From positions 63,182,140 to 63,246,139 of the forward strand of contig CM075858.1 in NCBI GenBank assembly GCA_037975125.1: a DNA stretch of 64,000 nt, given 5' to 3'. A model generated the notes under the pieces. That model saw only the letters and a program-made list of their open reading frames with translations, had not been told where the DNA came from and made no database searches. Position numbers and translations under genes: made by a program. The stretch comes from Latrodectus hesperus. Lineage: Eukaryota > Arthropoda > Arachnida > Araneae > Theridiidae. Below are positions 37,601 to 49,930 of the stretch, one piece after another; position 1 is the stretch's first letter; the number at the start of each line of letters is the position of its first letter.

Positions 37601-37604
37601 ATGG
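37466..37604 (+). CDS. Candidate first coding exon (plus side of the two-way island)
   Basis: An ATG at 37466 opens MVRTRQAEIGDSGVLCSAFP and remains open to 37720. An excellent donor, ACAATGG|GTGAGT, has its GT at 37605, so the exon would end there after 46 codons plus one base. The two opposite donors bound a block of about 320 bp, as in divergent first exons that overlap in their leaders. The protein is not recognised. If only one direction is real, the other donor is coincidental. Confidence 0.25.
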
Positions 37605-37720
37605 GTGAGTTAGGATGCTTACTTCTGCTTTCGGACAAGGTTACATGTATTACATTTTACTGTTTCGTGATAATTAAAAAGGAAAGAAAAGGCACCAGGT
37701 CAAGGAGTTACACAAGTTGA

Positions 37721-38096
37721 GTTTATGTTTGCGATTAGTGCTCATATAAATTGTGTTAAACAGTTAAAAGTTCATTAATTCAAACAGTCATTGATTGATT
37801 GTTGTTGTAAGTGCTTTAAAAAAACTCCAGTAAAAACTTAAATGTTAGAATTTTTTTTCGTGAAATTTATTGATACATAAAATATTGAATTAAAGGTATT
37901 TTTGGGTGAATATATGTATTAGGGAAAAGTACATGACGATGTGATGAAATGGCACTCAAAATTATGTGAAAAATATGAGCCCATATTTGCTGAAACATAA
38001 ATGGTTCGCTTTTATAACATCTTGGTTTTGAAAAATGCTCATTTATTTATTTTATTTATTTCTATGCGCATTATTTAAAGTTAGTCATAAATAGAT
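37721..38096. other. AT-rich noncoding DNA, nothing identified
   Basis: No supported feature. Confidence 0.5.
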
Positions 38097-38107
38097 AGAA
38101 CTTATTT

Positions 38108-38387
38108 GTTATTGTTGTCGTGCGCCAGCTAGGCTGACAATATGGGTTGCGCTGCTCCACTTTTCCAAATGAACCATAATTAGGTGTGGAGTCCGACTTC
38201 ATCAGTTCACACATGCCATAGGTACCCGTTTATAGGGTAGGCAACCATTCACAACCCATTCATACAAGGAAAGGACAAAGACAGGATAGATAGAGAGAGA
38301 AAGTACATCCCTGCCCGAACCGGGAATTAAACCCAGGACCTCCCTGTCCGCAGTCAGGCACGCTGACCACTAGACAAGTTGGGCGAC
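38108..38387 (-). mobile_element. SINE family A, complete copy with perfect target duplication
   Basis: Same layout as the 9.3 kb copy: tRNA-like head at the right end, shared body, GTT-rich tail at the left. The flanks carry a perfect 11-bp duplication AGAACTTATTT (38097-38107 and 38388-38398). Box B is mutated here (GGGTTTAATTCCCGG on the minus strand), so this copy is probably silent. Confidence 0.95.
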
Positions 38388-38432
38388 AGAACTTATTTTG
38401 CCCTAAACTATAATATAAGTAGTAATATGTCT

Positions 38433-38697
38433 GCCACTCAACTTTTCTAGTAGTAAGCGTGCCTGACTGCAGATAGGGAAGTTCTGGGTTCGAATCCCGG
38501 TTCGGGTATGGATGTACTTTCTCTCTCTGTCTTTGTCCTTTCCTTGTATGAATGGGTTGTGAATGGTTGCCTACCCTATAAACCAGTACCTATGGCATGT
38601 GTAAACTGAGGAAGTCGGACTCCATATCGGACTCCAATATGGTCCAGTTGGAAAAGCACCTCATAATGCCAGCCTAGCTGGCACAAGACAACAACAG
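38433..38697 (+). mobile_element. SINE family A, copy in opposite orientation
   Basis: The tRNA-like head starts near 38433 and box B GGGTTCGAATCCCGG is intact at about 38489. The body has a duplicated TCGGACTCCA near 38616-38635. The tail is GACAACAACAG. A six-base ATGTCT flanks both ends, a short possible target duplication. Only about 45 bp separate it from the preceding copy, so the two form a long head-to-head inverted pair. Confidence 0.9.
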
Positions 38698-38849
38698 TGA
38701 TGTCTCAATTTCGGATCAATCATTCAGATCGTTCATGAATATAAAGAAATTATAACCAATGTCATACATAATTATAACGTGCTTTTTAGCAAGTGCATAT
38801 GGTTATGCCTTTAGATTGAGTAATTTGATGAACGCGAGTCAATTTCAGC

Positions 38850-38925
38850 CAAGGTCAGAACCTGCGATTGTAACCGCGATAAAATGACAAAATGAGTAGG
38901 CGTCATGTACTCTAGCAAAAGTACT
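38850..38925 (-). mobile_element. tRNA-derived SINE head, family G
   Basis: On the minus strand CTAGAGTACATGACGCC resembles a D arm/box A and CGCGGTTACAATCGC a T arm/box B, about 45 bases apart, with GCG/CGC pairing around the loop. It is probably an eroded SINE head. No second copy was found. Confidence 0.45.
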
Positions 38926-39180
38926 TTAAGTTAGATAAATATTTAAAATATATTCATCTTCTCAACATAGCAGTCTCTGAATGATTAGTGTATAATTTTG
39001 CTGCATAAAAGAGACATATATCGTAACCTAGTCATAGAGCTTAAAAGTTTTACGAATGGAAAGTCCCAGGTTCAATAATATTTTTAGCTCTTCTGTACTT
39101 TGCATACACATAATTTTCATATGAATATTTGGAACTTTTCTGGCTTTTCTTCCTAACGATCAAGAGTACAATACAGTCTA

Positions 39181-39316
<136 letters not shown>

Positions 39317-39719
39317 CGTTTTTCGTATCCTGTAATTTGTACCTTTTTATTGTATATATGTCCCCTTTTAACAAATGTATGAGTTACATCACCTCTGTTA
39401 TGGAATTCCAAAATGTACATTACCAAATATGAATAAGGGATGTCGAACTGACCGATGATGTCATCTCGAGCCACTGTTTTCAACGAATGAGTGACCAGAC
39501 CAGTATGCTGTACCCTTCTGAGGGGTGAAATTTTCTCAAGGCTTTTTAGGTTGAGCTCCTCTATCGAGCAGATGTGTTATAGATGCCATGGTAGGTCTTC
39601 ACACAAAGAAATTGTTCATGTATAAATAGAAGTTATCATTAAAAATCTGGCTATTCAATAAATCAATAATCCTTCTGAATTTTATCAAGACAAAAGGATA
39701 ATTTTGAAATACATTATAC

Positions 39720-39721
<2 letters not shown>

Positions 39722-39762
<41 letters not shown>
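39722..39762. repeat. (TA)n microsatellite, about 20 units
   Basis: A pure alternating run, 400 bp right of the compound microsatellite. Confidence 0.96.
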
Positions 39763-39765
<3 letters not shown>

Positions 39766-40059
39766 ACATGAAAATAAAAAAACAAAGATGAAAGTAAAAC
39801 ACGCTGGATTTTAACATTGAATGTGTTCGATTGCTAAGCTATCCCCTGGGGAGCGGCAAAACACCCATTTTCCATTCGTCTATCAATAAATATATTCAAA
39901 GTATTAGAATTTTCTTCTTAAGCAATATATTCATAAAAATTATCAGTCACATTAAGTTAAAAAATACATCTGATCCAATACGTGAAACTCTAACCTAAGT
40001 AGAATATTTTTATATTGAAAAGAAAATGAAAAAATCTCCATCATTTTAATTCTATCGTA

Positions 40060-40433
40060 TTAAGGGTATCACGAGTGCACTTTTAGATAAATGGCCAGTG
40101 TCATTTAATTTAACATGACGTTTATCCACGAATAACGACGTTTGAGTGGGAATTTTACTTTTGTTTGTATATCTTGCTTATAACGGTTGCATGACCACGA
40201 GCTACTTAAAGAAACCACACATTTCTCCTGTTATGCATATTAATACATGTCTATAGGTATCTCTTTTTGCACACCTCCTCGGTTGTAGTTAATTTAACAA
40301 TCCGTATTACGAGGAAGTTGAAAAGTCTTGAGGACGCGGCATGGTGTCGCGACCTTCACCCACCTACGGAAATTAAACGCCTTTGCGTAGGTGCGCTTGC
40401 AAGTGTCGCCACATGATAAATTTTGATATCCAG
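40060..40433. other. CpG-containing island, coding or regulatory status open
   Basis: Higher GC content with several CpGs (GACGCGGCATGGTGTCGCGA near 40333). A plus frame without ATG is open for about 69 codons to a stop in the ACATGA near 40413; its end reads SLEDAAWCRDLHPPTEIKRL. A donor-like GCGTAG|GTGCGC near 40391 would join in phase to the next block through an intron of only 43 bases, which is unusually short. Confidence 0.2.
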
Positions 40434-40579
40434 ATAATGGAATCTCAATCCGGATTTATGGCAAAAAAGTGACACTCCATACGTCAGGATTTCAAGGAGG
40501 GATTTTCTTCCAGGCGAAGAAAGGAATCTACGATTCATCATCAATTGGCGTCCACGTGATTTTGAATAAAACATCCTGA
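40434..40579 (+). CDS. Candidate terminal exon, unknown protein
   Basis: After an acceptor-like TTTTGATATCCAG ending at 40433, 47 codons plus a TGA are open: NGISIRIYGKKVTLHTSGFQ then GGIFFQAKKGIYDSSSIGVH and VILNKTS. The alternating hydrophobic pattern suits beta strands. A second plus frame (to GAATAA near 40567) and a minus ATG frame (40574-40356, 72 codons) are open over the same bases, so strand and frame are not secure. Confidence 0.2.
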
Positions 40580-40599
40580 GAATTTATATGCATTCAAAT

Positions 40600-42365
40600 C
40601 ATTGTATATCATAGTTTCATCTAAGGTTAATGGCCATATCGCTAGCGATGCAATCCAAACTACATCTCGATATGTAGCTTTGCAATTTAAAATTTTTAAA
40701 CGTCAAAGTTGATTCTTGAAGAGAAGATTTTTTTGTTTAACTTAAACAATGCTTGATTAAGATAAAGATTCAAATAAATTATATATTTGTTATTCGATGA
40801 CCCTAATTTCCGATCCCAAATTATGTATGCATTTTAAAAATCGAATATTTCAATTTTCATGTTTTAAGTTGGTGTTATGGTTACAATATATTCTTCAAGT
40901 TGAAAAGCTAAATCCTTAATCTCATCATTCTTAAATTACAGGATATGTAAATGGCATGTTTTGTTTTTTGAAGATATATTTACTGGAGTGATACCAAGTC
41001 ATTTTCCGGGTTTCGTCATATGTGCGATATATAAACGTATTCCTCTGAACAAAAAATGTAGCCTAAAACAGTACATACAGTGAAAACGCATGTAATTACA
41101 GTAAATAAATATGATACTTATCCTAATATAATATAAAAATTATTTAATTTTAGTAAAAAATATTTTAACGGAAAGAATTTTTTAAATCTTCTACAATTTT
41201 TCCGTAAATTTATCTAATAAATCTCAATAAGTTAGAACAATGGTTACATTACATACATTAATTTATAATTCTGATCATTATTTAACATGAAATGAATTTG
41301 TAAAAAGTTAATACTGAATGGAATATATATTTAAAAATTTGATTGACGTACTAGGTTGGAAAAAGTAGGATAGGTATCAAAACTGACATTTGACTTGACA
41401 CTTTCTCTCTACAAACGATCACGCCATTGCAGTCATAAAAATGCACATTCCCTCTGTCAACAATGAATATAGAAAGAACTGAATGACATCTCACTATAAG
41501 ATGTTAATGTCCTTGCTAAGAAAGTTATTGTTTTCAAACTACATTAAAGTAAATGAAGGAAGTTTAAGAAATATAAAAAAATTATTTGTAATTTGTGATA
41601 TCATTATCATATTTGTTAGCGACGATACGCTTAACTGACATACGGCAAACGAGTTGTAAGCTATATGACGACGAACCAAATTAAATACTATTCATACCAT
41701 TTATTAAATTTAAGATTATGATAAGTTGTTGCAACATATTCCAAGCTCTCTCTTTATGCTGACCGAAAACGATAACCAACATCACTCTCTCGTAATTTTA
41801 AACCATAGTTAAGTAAGAAGAAGCAGGTATCTAATCCGCTGCACGTCATACCAGTCTTACAAAATCATAACTTAAAAACTTTTTAATGTCCATGGGTTCT
41901 CACATCATAGGAGTCGTTTGATGGATCAATTATGGTACAACCACTTAAGCAATGTCTTTAATCAAAAGGCTATCGCAGTTTTAATTGTTTTGCTATTAAT
42001 ATTAAATCAATGTGATTAACACGAAATGTGAAATTCACATGTGCTTATAGTATGCAATTAAATTTAATTCAGTTATAATAAGTGCTTCAAATCACCATAA
42101 AAAGTTTTAATGACATTGAAAAAATCTGTATAAATCTATAAAAATAAGGTTTCAAACACGAAGTTTCCAATTTATTAGTTAATTTAAGTTACAGACATTT
42201 TATGTAAGTTTTTTAAATTAGTTAAGTTAAATTAGTTTTCAAATAAGCTAAAAATAGCTGCTTTCACATTTGAATCAGTTCATTATCTCGTATTTCCGTG
42301 AACTCTAAAATATGCTGACAATATTTCTAGGAATATGTTGGAAGACGTAAGAGCTTGTTAGTGTA
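40600..42365. other. AT-rich noncoding DNA, nothing identified
   Basis: A somewhat GC-richer stretch at about 41380-41480 shows no feature. Confidence 0.45.
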
Positions 42366-42369
42366 AATT

Positions 42370-42660
42370 ACCCCATTCGGCCAAATGTCTTCCGAGCAGA
42401 TGAAAATGAGGGCATTCACCTATTTTCTCTGGGCAGCATACTGTTCGAAATTTTTATACTCAAGTTCCTTTGCCGATTCCGGATCAATGCAAGAAATGTT
42501 AAGCGCGAGTCGTGTGATCTCGGTAACATTAATGATCACGTTTGTGGACGCCTTTAGCTTACCAGTGAACAATCTTCATCCTATTTTGAAGACAAAGGGC
42601 GGAAGCGGCACTACCTTAGGGAAAGAAAATATCAGGTTTGTGTGACCTAATTGGTTCCAA
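42370..42660 (-). pseudogene. Decayed coding-like segment, or unknown plus-strand frame
   Basis: One minus-strand frame runs the length of the island, broken by only two in-frame stops: FSFPKVVPLPPFVFKIG, stop, then RLFTGKLKASTNVIINVTEI through ALNISCIDPESAKELEYKNF to EQYAAQRK, stop, then VNALIFICSEDIWPNGVIYT. That suggests a pseudogene scrap of an unrecognised protein. The plus strand has an uninterrupted 86-codon ATG frame (42385-42645, beginning MSSEQMKMRAFTYFLWAAYC), so the coding strand is uncertain. The island is clearly GC-richer than its neighbours. Confidence 0.25.
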
Positions 42661-45600
42661 AAATAACAATTGGTGTGTCGATTACCATTCACTTGAATAT
42701 TCATCTAAATCGGTTTTATTGAAAAGGATTTTGTTGACAACGCAATAAACAGTATACCCATTATCGTTTTAATTAGGTTTGTTTATGTGTTATAAAGACT
42801 GTGATTAATATAAAATAGGCTTTGTCATCCCAAAAGATAGGATAGTAATGAATGTAGTTATATTGTTGCAGATTGTTGAGTTTCATATCCTCTACTGGAC
42901 TTGTAATAAATTTTTTATTAAATATAAATTGCTGAAGACTATGTACTTGAAATATACCTTAAAAGCTATAATTAGAGGATGCAAAATAAATAACTCTTTT
43001 CTTCTGATTGTTTTCGTTTATATCCTATTGGACTTGAAATTCACTATTATATTAAAAGAACAAGTCTCTAGACTTCAAATGGCTAAAATGTGATTTATTT
43101 TAAGAGTTATGAAGACTTCTTTTTCTTTAAAAACTGAAATAATTTTATTTGATTTGGAACTTTGAAAACACTTAATTTGTATAAAATTATCGTTAAAATA
43201 TTATTCAAATATAAACAAATAATTGTAAATTTTTATAGTTTTGAATTAAATGAGAATTTTTAAACATTTTCAGAGAAATTTATCAATTTAAATAATTTAA
43301 AATTCAAAAAAAGTTACATTGTTGCTTTAAGAATCATACCAGTTATTTCTATAAAATATTATTTGCTTGATATATTGCAATTTAAATTTCAATTAAATTT
43401 TAATGTATTTTAAAAATCAATGCATCAATTTTAAAATAAAAGAACTCAGAAATTTACAATCAATGAAAAAAATTTTGTAAAAATTCTCAGAAGAAAATTC
43501 ACTAATTTACATCTTTTAACTTAACTTGCAAATTTCATAAACCATTCGTAGGAGAAATATGATTTTTCTATAAAGAATTTGTTATAATTTGCAATAGAAG
43601 CACACACACACACACAACAATCCGTAAATTAAATAGTTATCACATTGCAATTTATAACTATCAATAATAAATTCACGTGATAGCACTTTGCTTATATACA
43701 TGAACTTAATAACAAATTTTAGTACTTTTCCATTATATATACATTTTTGATCCTAAAGAAACGGTATGTTTTTTTACGGAGAAGCCAGAAATAATATAAC
43801 ATAGATACAATGATTTTATCAGCTCAAAATTTTATTTTAAAGTTAATATATACTAAAGAAATTTTTTTGTAAAAAAAATTGAATAAAAAGTGATAAACAA
43901 TGGTAAACAAGCTAAATGCTAAAAACAACTAAACACAGCAAAATTTAGTTTTGTCTCATTGAAAAAAGGGTACTATTACATTATACTTATGTAACCGATC
44001 ACTGTTGTGATTGCTAAAGACTTTCCACCAGAAATAAACATTGGCGAAAATAAGTTTTGTCAATAAGCGATAAATATTTAATTTATAAAATGCAAATATA
44101 AAATGTTTGTATAATTTTTTAGTAGTTTCTGAAAACTTTTTTAAACAATACATGATGCAGATGGAATATTTATGACAATAATTTACGATTTTGTTCTTCC
44201 CCGTAACGGCGATTATCAGAAGCGGGGGTATAATGGAAAAATACCCAAATTTTATTATTTAACTATTATGAAAATTTTAATTTCAGACTATGTAAATTAT
44301 ACAAATTTCATTCAGATTAACAATTTTTAAGCGTTGCCAGTTAATGTTAATGTAATTGTCTTTTCCCGAATGCAAATATCTTTTCTCAATAACAGGCTTA
44401 CACTGTAATAATCTTTTTTCCCCTGGACAAAATTATCCATTTAGATACGCTACGTCTGCCCAAAATCAAAAAACAAAATAAGAACTCCGTTGAAATTTCG
44501 ACAAGGAATTGGCATCTCAGACACTTATCTTGCTCTGTTTACATACATATACTGAAACTGCCAATTCGGTCTGATAACCCGAATAATTCTGGAATGTGTT
44601 TGGATACATTTTATCTTTACAGGAACGTGGTTTTGGAAGATTTTTTTCTTAAGGTGCCTGTAAACACATACTTCTATTGATAGCTTGGCCAATATAATGG
44701 CATAGCAAAGCATAATGTGGAAGTTGCTTTCCTTGCAATCTATCAGACGATAAATCAAACTACATTTCTGTGTTTCTGGTAAGATAAGTGTGTCGTAAAG
44801 TGGCTACTAGATAATTGTGTCACACAATATCTTTAATGTAATTTGTTTTGTGATTATTTCTCGAAAATGTTTAAGTAAACATTACGCCCAAGTTCATGTA
44901 TCGTTGAGCCAGATAGTGAAGCAGACAAATAACATTCCATTAATGAAATGAATAAGAAAAAACATGTTGTTTATGGTTTAAAGTTAATTTTCTTTTATTT
45001 TATGTGCGTAAAGTGAAAATTGCTTTTTAAATCTGTGAAACTGGATTTCATAACGAAATTTGCGTAAGAGTTAAAAAAATTGATTTATTTAAAAATATTT
45101 TAAAAGTGAAAATTATGTATGCATGTAAAACATATTATCCATCATAAGATACAAGTGTATTTCACCATGATTTGAAATAGTTTATACTATGTCACATTGA
45201 ATCTACTTCATAGGGAATTATACGGGTTGCACAAAGTACAGAAAAAATATAAATACTCTGAGACTTGAGTTTTTAACCCAGGAATTGATTTTTATGTACT
45301 GATAAAATGAGCGAATATTCGTAATTTAAGTAATGTATTAAGTGCTTGTATTTTAGAAAAAAGAACTTTTCTAACTTATTTTCTAAAATTAATATTACAT
45401 ATGTGTGTGTGTGAAATAATAAACATATAATGAAAATTTAATATATACAATGAAAATTCGTCGCGAAAAAACAAGGGGAAATTATTTATATAAAAATCTG
45501 AGGGATAAACTTTTTACCAACGCCTTCGACCAAAAAGCAAAGTAAAATAAAAATAAACTATGTGAATAATATAATAAGAGAGAGAGAGAAATTATGTGGA

Positions 45601-47099
45601 ATACAGGGAATAAAGTAATAAAAAAATAGTGAATCAAATAAACAACTTGATAAGAGTGGAAAAAAGTTTATACTCGCATTTTGTATGTTTATCATCAGAT
45701 GTATACTTAATATTTATCATTAAACATTCAGTATACAACAAATCCATATTTTTGTTTCGATTTTACTATATTATACATTTAGGAAAGTTTAAATAAGATA
45801 ATTTAAACAATATGCTAGAATACATTCTACGAAGTAAAACATAAATAAATTATTTTACCAAAAGAAATGTTTGCATGAAATTTGTTTTTATTTGTTAGAA
45901 ATATTATTTCTTATTATAAACCAAACATTTAAAAAATTTTGATTTTGAAACATGTTTTGTAAGTTAAAAGAAAACTATTTAACGTAACAGAACTATTTTA
46001 TCAAATTTCAATAGCAACATGAATTTAGTTGCCATCGGGTGGCAACAAGAACAATTAACAGTGAATCAAATTCCAGCTGCCATAAAGTCAGCTGTTTTAA
46101 TTGTTGTTCTCGAATTTAGAGTTAATTGATGAGTTCTATCCTTTTCTTGTTTAATTTTGTTAATGTACTCTTTTGTTATGCTATGTTATCCAGTATATTG
46201 TTAATTTTCAGAGCTATATCGGACGTTGCTTTTTAGTAGGATTTTTATATCGGACATTGCTTATTTAGTCATGTATTTATGAACATTTTACATTTAAATT
46301 AAATAGTATGTTCTTATAAAAAGAGCACTGTTAAATAATCTAAACATTAATTTAAAAATTTTGGTGATACTATTAAAAATAATTTAATGATTTATTTTTT
46401 CTATTCTTATAAATTCATGTTTCAATTACATATTTTAAAAGTTTCTGTTAATGCAATTTTTTTTATATAAGCTGACTTTTTAAAATTATTTGCTGAAAAT
46501 TGAAGTAAAAATAATGAATTGAAAGTAATGACATAATTTTGAAAGAATATTGTTATTAATTGATATCAACTAGCAAAAATAAAAAAGATAAAAATTGCAG
46601 AGATTATAAAAATATAATAAATACAAATAATTTAAAATTTAGGTTCTTTTTAAATTTTTTGAAACCCAATAACTAAGTCAAATATTTAAATGCAAAAATT
46701 TTTGAGTTTCAAACTTAAATCATAAAATAAGAAAAGAAATAATTACATCTTTTGATTTTATACTTAAAGGTTTAATGAGTGATAATTTTTTGAAATCTAT
46801 ATCTGAAAATCGCAATAAATTTTCAAATTACTTTTAAAGAATTAAAATCAGTAATTTTATTCAAAATTAATTGAACATGGAATTATTATTAATGTCATTA
46901 ATACAATTAATTTTCTGTGGGCTCAAGTTTTCATTAGGCTATAAAATATTTAGGGAACATTTTATTGAAAAAAAATATTACAAAAACGAAACAGTTAAAC
47001 AAATTGGTGATTACGAAAATTATTTAGATTACATATTATTTTATAAAAGTTTATGGTTTTCCATAAAACACGTACATAAAAAAATTTAAAGAAATGGAA
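42661..47099. other. AT-rich noncoding DNA with little structure
   Basis: A GC-richer patch lies at 44190-44240 and another at 44400-44600, neither with a convincing frame. GTTGCCATCGGGTGGCAAC at 46028-46046 is a perfect 7-bp stem. Open frames at 42848-43093, 43956-44153, 44525-44758 and 46871-47089 are AT-driven. Confidence 0.4.
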
Positions 47100-47960
47100 A
47101 TTTTCGAATTGCTATATTCGTACTGAAAATAAGTGACACCAAACAAAATGATAACAATTAAAAATCTAATTTGAAAAAAATATTTTCGCTAGTCATTATT
47201 TTTTAAATTCCTCCTATCATTGAAAATTAATTCATTTATTCAAAAAATCTGCCTTCTCGTATGATATCATCCATTAAAAAAACTTTGAAATTAAATCACA
47301 AGAAAACAATTAGGTCACAATTATAAATGTAACATAGAAAAAATATTTTCTTAAGGAAATATTTTCACAAATTCCACATCTATCCTTAAAAGTTAATTAA
47401 ATTTCCTTTTCAAATAACCTCATGAGTAAAAGATAATTTAGTTAAAATCACAATAAAATAAAATAATAACAATTTTAAATATAACTTGAAGGAAGGATTT
47501 TCTCATAATATATATTTTGTAAAATTTTGTCCATTATTAAAAACTACTAAATTTTTTTCTAAACATCTGCTTTTTTGAATGAAATAAAGGGTTAAAGATA
47601 TTTGAACTAAAGTTCCAATTAAACAAATTGATAACAATTTTAAACATAACTCGTGAAAAAACGGTTTTCCTTAAAATATTTTCATAAATTCTTCTTACTC
47701 TTAAAAATCAATTAAATGCTTTTTAAAAATATTGCCTGCTCAAAAAATGAATTATCAGAAAACATACTTGAAATTAAATTTCTATCCAATGCAATGCTAC
47801 AATTCTAAATATAAATAAAAACAGAAATTTTTTAAGAACCATTGAAAGGGAATTCAATTTTACAGAAATATTTGCCCATTCAATCAAAAGATTTAACATC
47901 ACCTATTTTTTCAGTAAATAAAATCAACACTAAATGTTAAAAAAAATTAACACTCATAAC
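47100..47960 (+). repeat. Diverged tandem array, about 150-177 bp unit
   Basis: The word GATAACAATT(T/A)(T/A)AAA(T/C)ATAACT recurs in order at about 47150, 47314, 47465, 47630 and 47807, each followed by a TTTTCCTTAA(A/G)AT-like stretch and then TTAAAA(A/G)T(C/T)AATTAAAT. Five units are visible. Confidence 0.6.
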
Positions 47961-48306
47961 GAATCGCATTCAAATATTTTAACTATAAATAATTGCTAAG
48001 CAATTTATATAACTAAAAAGTTAACTTAAAATTATAAACTATTTTAAAGATTTAAATTAAAATGAAAACATCTCCTTTCCACACAAAATATAAAAAGATA
48101 TCTGAATATGAATAGGCCTTTATCTCACACAATAAACACAGTATAATTTCTACAGAAAAGTCTAATCATTCGAATAAAAACTTTAGAGGAAGTTACTAGT
48201 GCGATGAAAAAACATTCTAAGAATATCCATAACGGTGCATTACCCCTTTCACAATATTTCAAATGATTGAAAATGTATGAAAACACTTGTTGAAGAGCGC
48301 ACTCAC

Positions 48307-48498
48307 CTGAGCAAGAGGCAGGTAGTCCGAGCGACCGCAGGTGTGGCGGACAGGTGGCAACTGAAGTGAAGAGGGGCCCTCGCGGTAAGAAACTTTCGAA
48401 AACTGACCTTCCCCCGCAGACGACTCGTCCGAGAGAAGAGAAAGCGGTGGGAGGTTAATCGCTTCCGCCTGGGGGGACAACTTCAACTCCTCCAACAA
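48307..48498 (-). CDS. Candidate internal exon, 64 codons, phase 0-0
   Basis: Upstream on the minus strand is an acceptor-like CTTTCATCTCGTCTTAACAG; at the end is a perfect donor, GCTCAG|GTGAGT (intron from 48306). Between them are exactly 192 bases, open from LLEELKLSPQAEAINLPPLS to RHTCGRSDYLPLAQ, phase 0 at both ends. The product is Ser/Pro/Leu-rich and looks disordered. There is no ATG, so it would be an internal exon, or else a leader exon of a CpG-rich promoter. GC content is the highest in this part of the window. The frame also stays open beyond the donor to 48259. Of the single exons proposed here this has the most complete splice evidence. Confidence 0.35.
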
Positions 48499-48511
48499 CT
48501 GTTAAGACGAG

Positions 48512-48561
48512 ATGAAAGCTCTTCTTCCTTCTCTGCAAATCCGAAGATCTCTTCTTTTTCT
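48512..48561 (+). other. Possible plus-strand first exon start
   Basis: An ATG at 48512 opens MKALLPSLQIRRSLLFLG, a basic-hydrophobic start, with a modest donor TTCTTG|GTAAAA near 48563. It abuts the minus-strand exon in a divergent layout. The frame continues open to 48739 but enters repeat sequence there. Confidence 0.12.
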
Positions 48562-49930
48562 TGGTAAAAGGTTACGTTTCCAGTCACCTGATCGAGACGC
48601 GCGCTTTATTTATTTATTCGTATATATCGGGAACCAGGAGCAGTTCTCGGGTAACATTGGTATTGTTTATGGGTGCATTTCGAATTTTGCCCGATTTTTT
48701 TTTCTTTTGTTGCTTCCGATTTTGTTTGTTTATTTATGAGAACATTTTGGAGATACCGTAATCGTACACTTTGATGGACTGAGTGAAGAAGATGGAATTA
48801 AAAGTTGGAAAATCACTCGATTATGTTGCACGTTTTATATCTTTTTATTTTGTGAAAACCGGTAAATGTGAGCTTTTTTTCCATAACGTTAGTATTCTTT
48901 AAGATTATTTTCGAATTTTGGGTCTGATTAATCTTTTGTACACTCAATTTTCTTTTGTTTATGGGTGCATTTCGAATTTTGTACAACTTTTTTTGTTGAT
49001 TCCGATTTTGTTTGTTTTATTTATGAGAGCATTTTGGAGATGCAATAATCGTACACTTTGATGGACTGAGAGAAAAAGACGGAATTAAAAGCTGGAAAAT
49101 CACTCGATTACGTTGCAAGAGTTTTATATCTTTTTATTTTGTGAAAACCGGTAAATGTGAACTTTTTTACATGAAATTGGTATTCTTAACGATTCATTTC
49201 AAATTTTGGGTCAGATTCATCTTTTGTTCACTAAATTTTGTTTTGTTTATGGGTGAATTTCGAAAAGAATCAGCAATGGCAAACTTTGATCGAATGAGTA
49301 AAACAAAAGTATTTAAATGTTAGAAAATCACTCGATAAAGATTTTCGTTTTATCTATTTATTTTATATACATCGAGAACTAGACACACATTTCAGGTAAT
49401 ATTGATATTATTTATGATTGAATTTAGAGTTTTCTATTCAATTTTGTTTTGTTTATGAATCAAAATTTTTATAATCATACACAATAATGAACTGAGTAAA
49501 TTATAAGTAATAAGCTGATCAAATGTGTGTGTGTGTGTTTTATCTATTTATTCTTATATATCACGAACTGGAAACACTTATCTAATAACACTGGTACTGT
49601 TTATGAGTGAATTTCGAATTTTATGTCGTTGTTGTTGATTTTGGATATTTATCAGTGTATTTCGAAAATGTTCATTAATGGAAAGAACTAGAATTAATTA
49701 AACGGATTGAGTGAACTAGAATCAGTTAGACGTTCCAGAAATTAATTAATCTAAATACTAGCTTTATCTATTTATTTTGTTTTATATCGAGAACTAGAAA
49801 TAATTCTCCCGATAATGTTGATAGTGCTTAAAAATGCATTTCGAATACTGTGCCCGATTTTTTTTTTTTTGTTTTGAAAGTTTATTTGTAAATGCATTTC
49901 GAAAAAATCAATAATCACACTCGTTCATGA

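Noticed and set aside
46871..47089. 72-codon plus-strand frame
   Set aside because: Begins with TTG, is AT-driven and has no motif. The frames at 56492-56710, 42848-43093 and 58805-59083 were set aside for like reasons.
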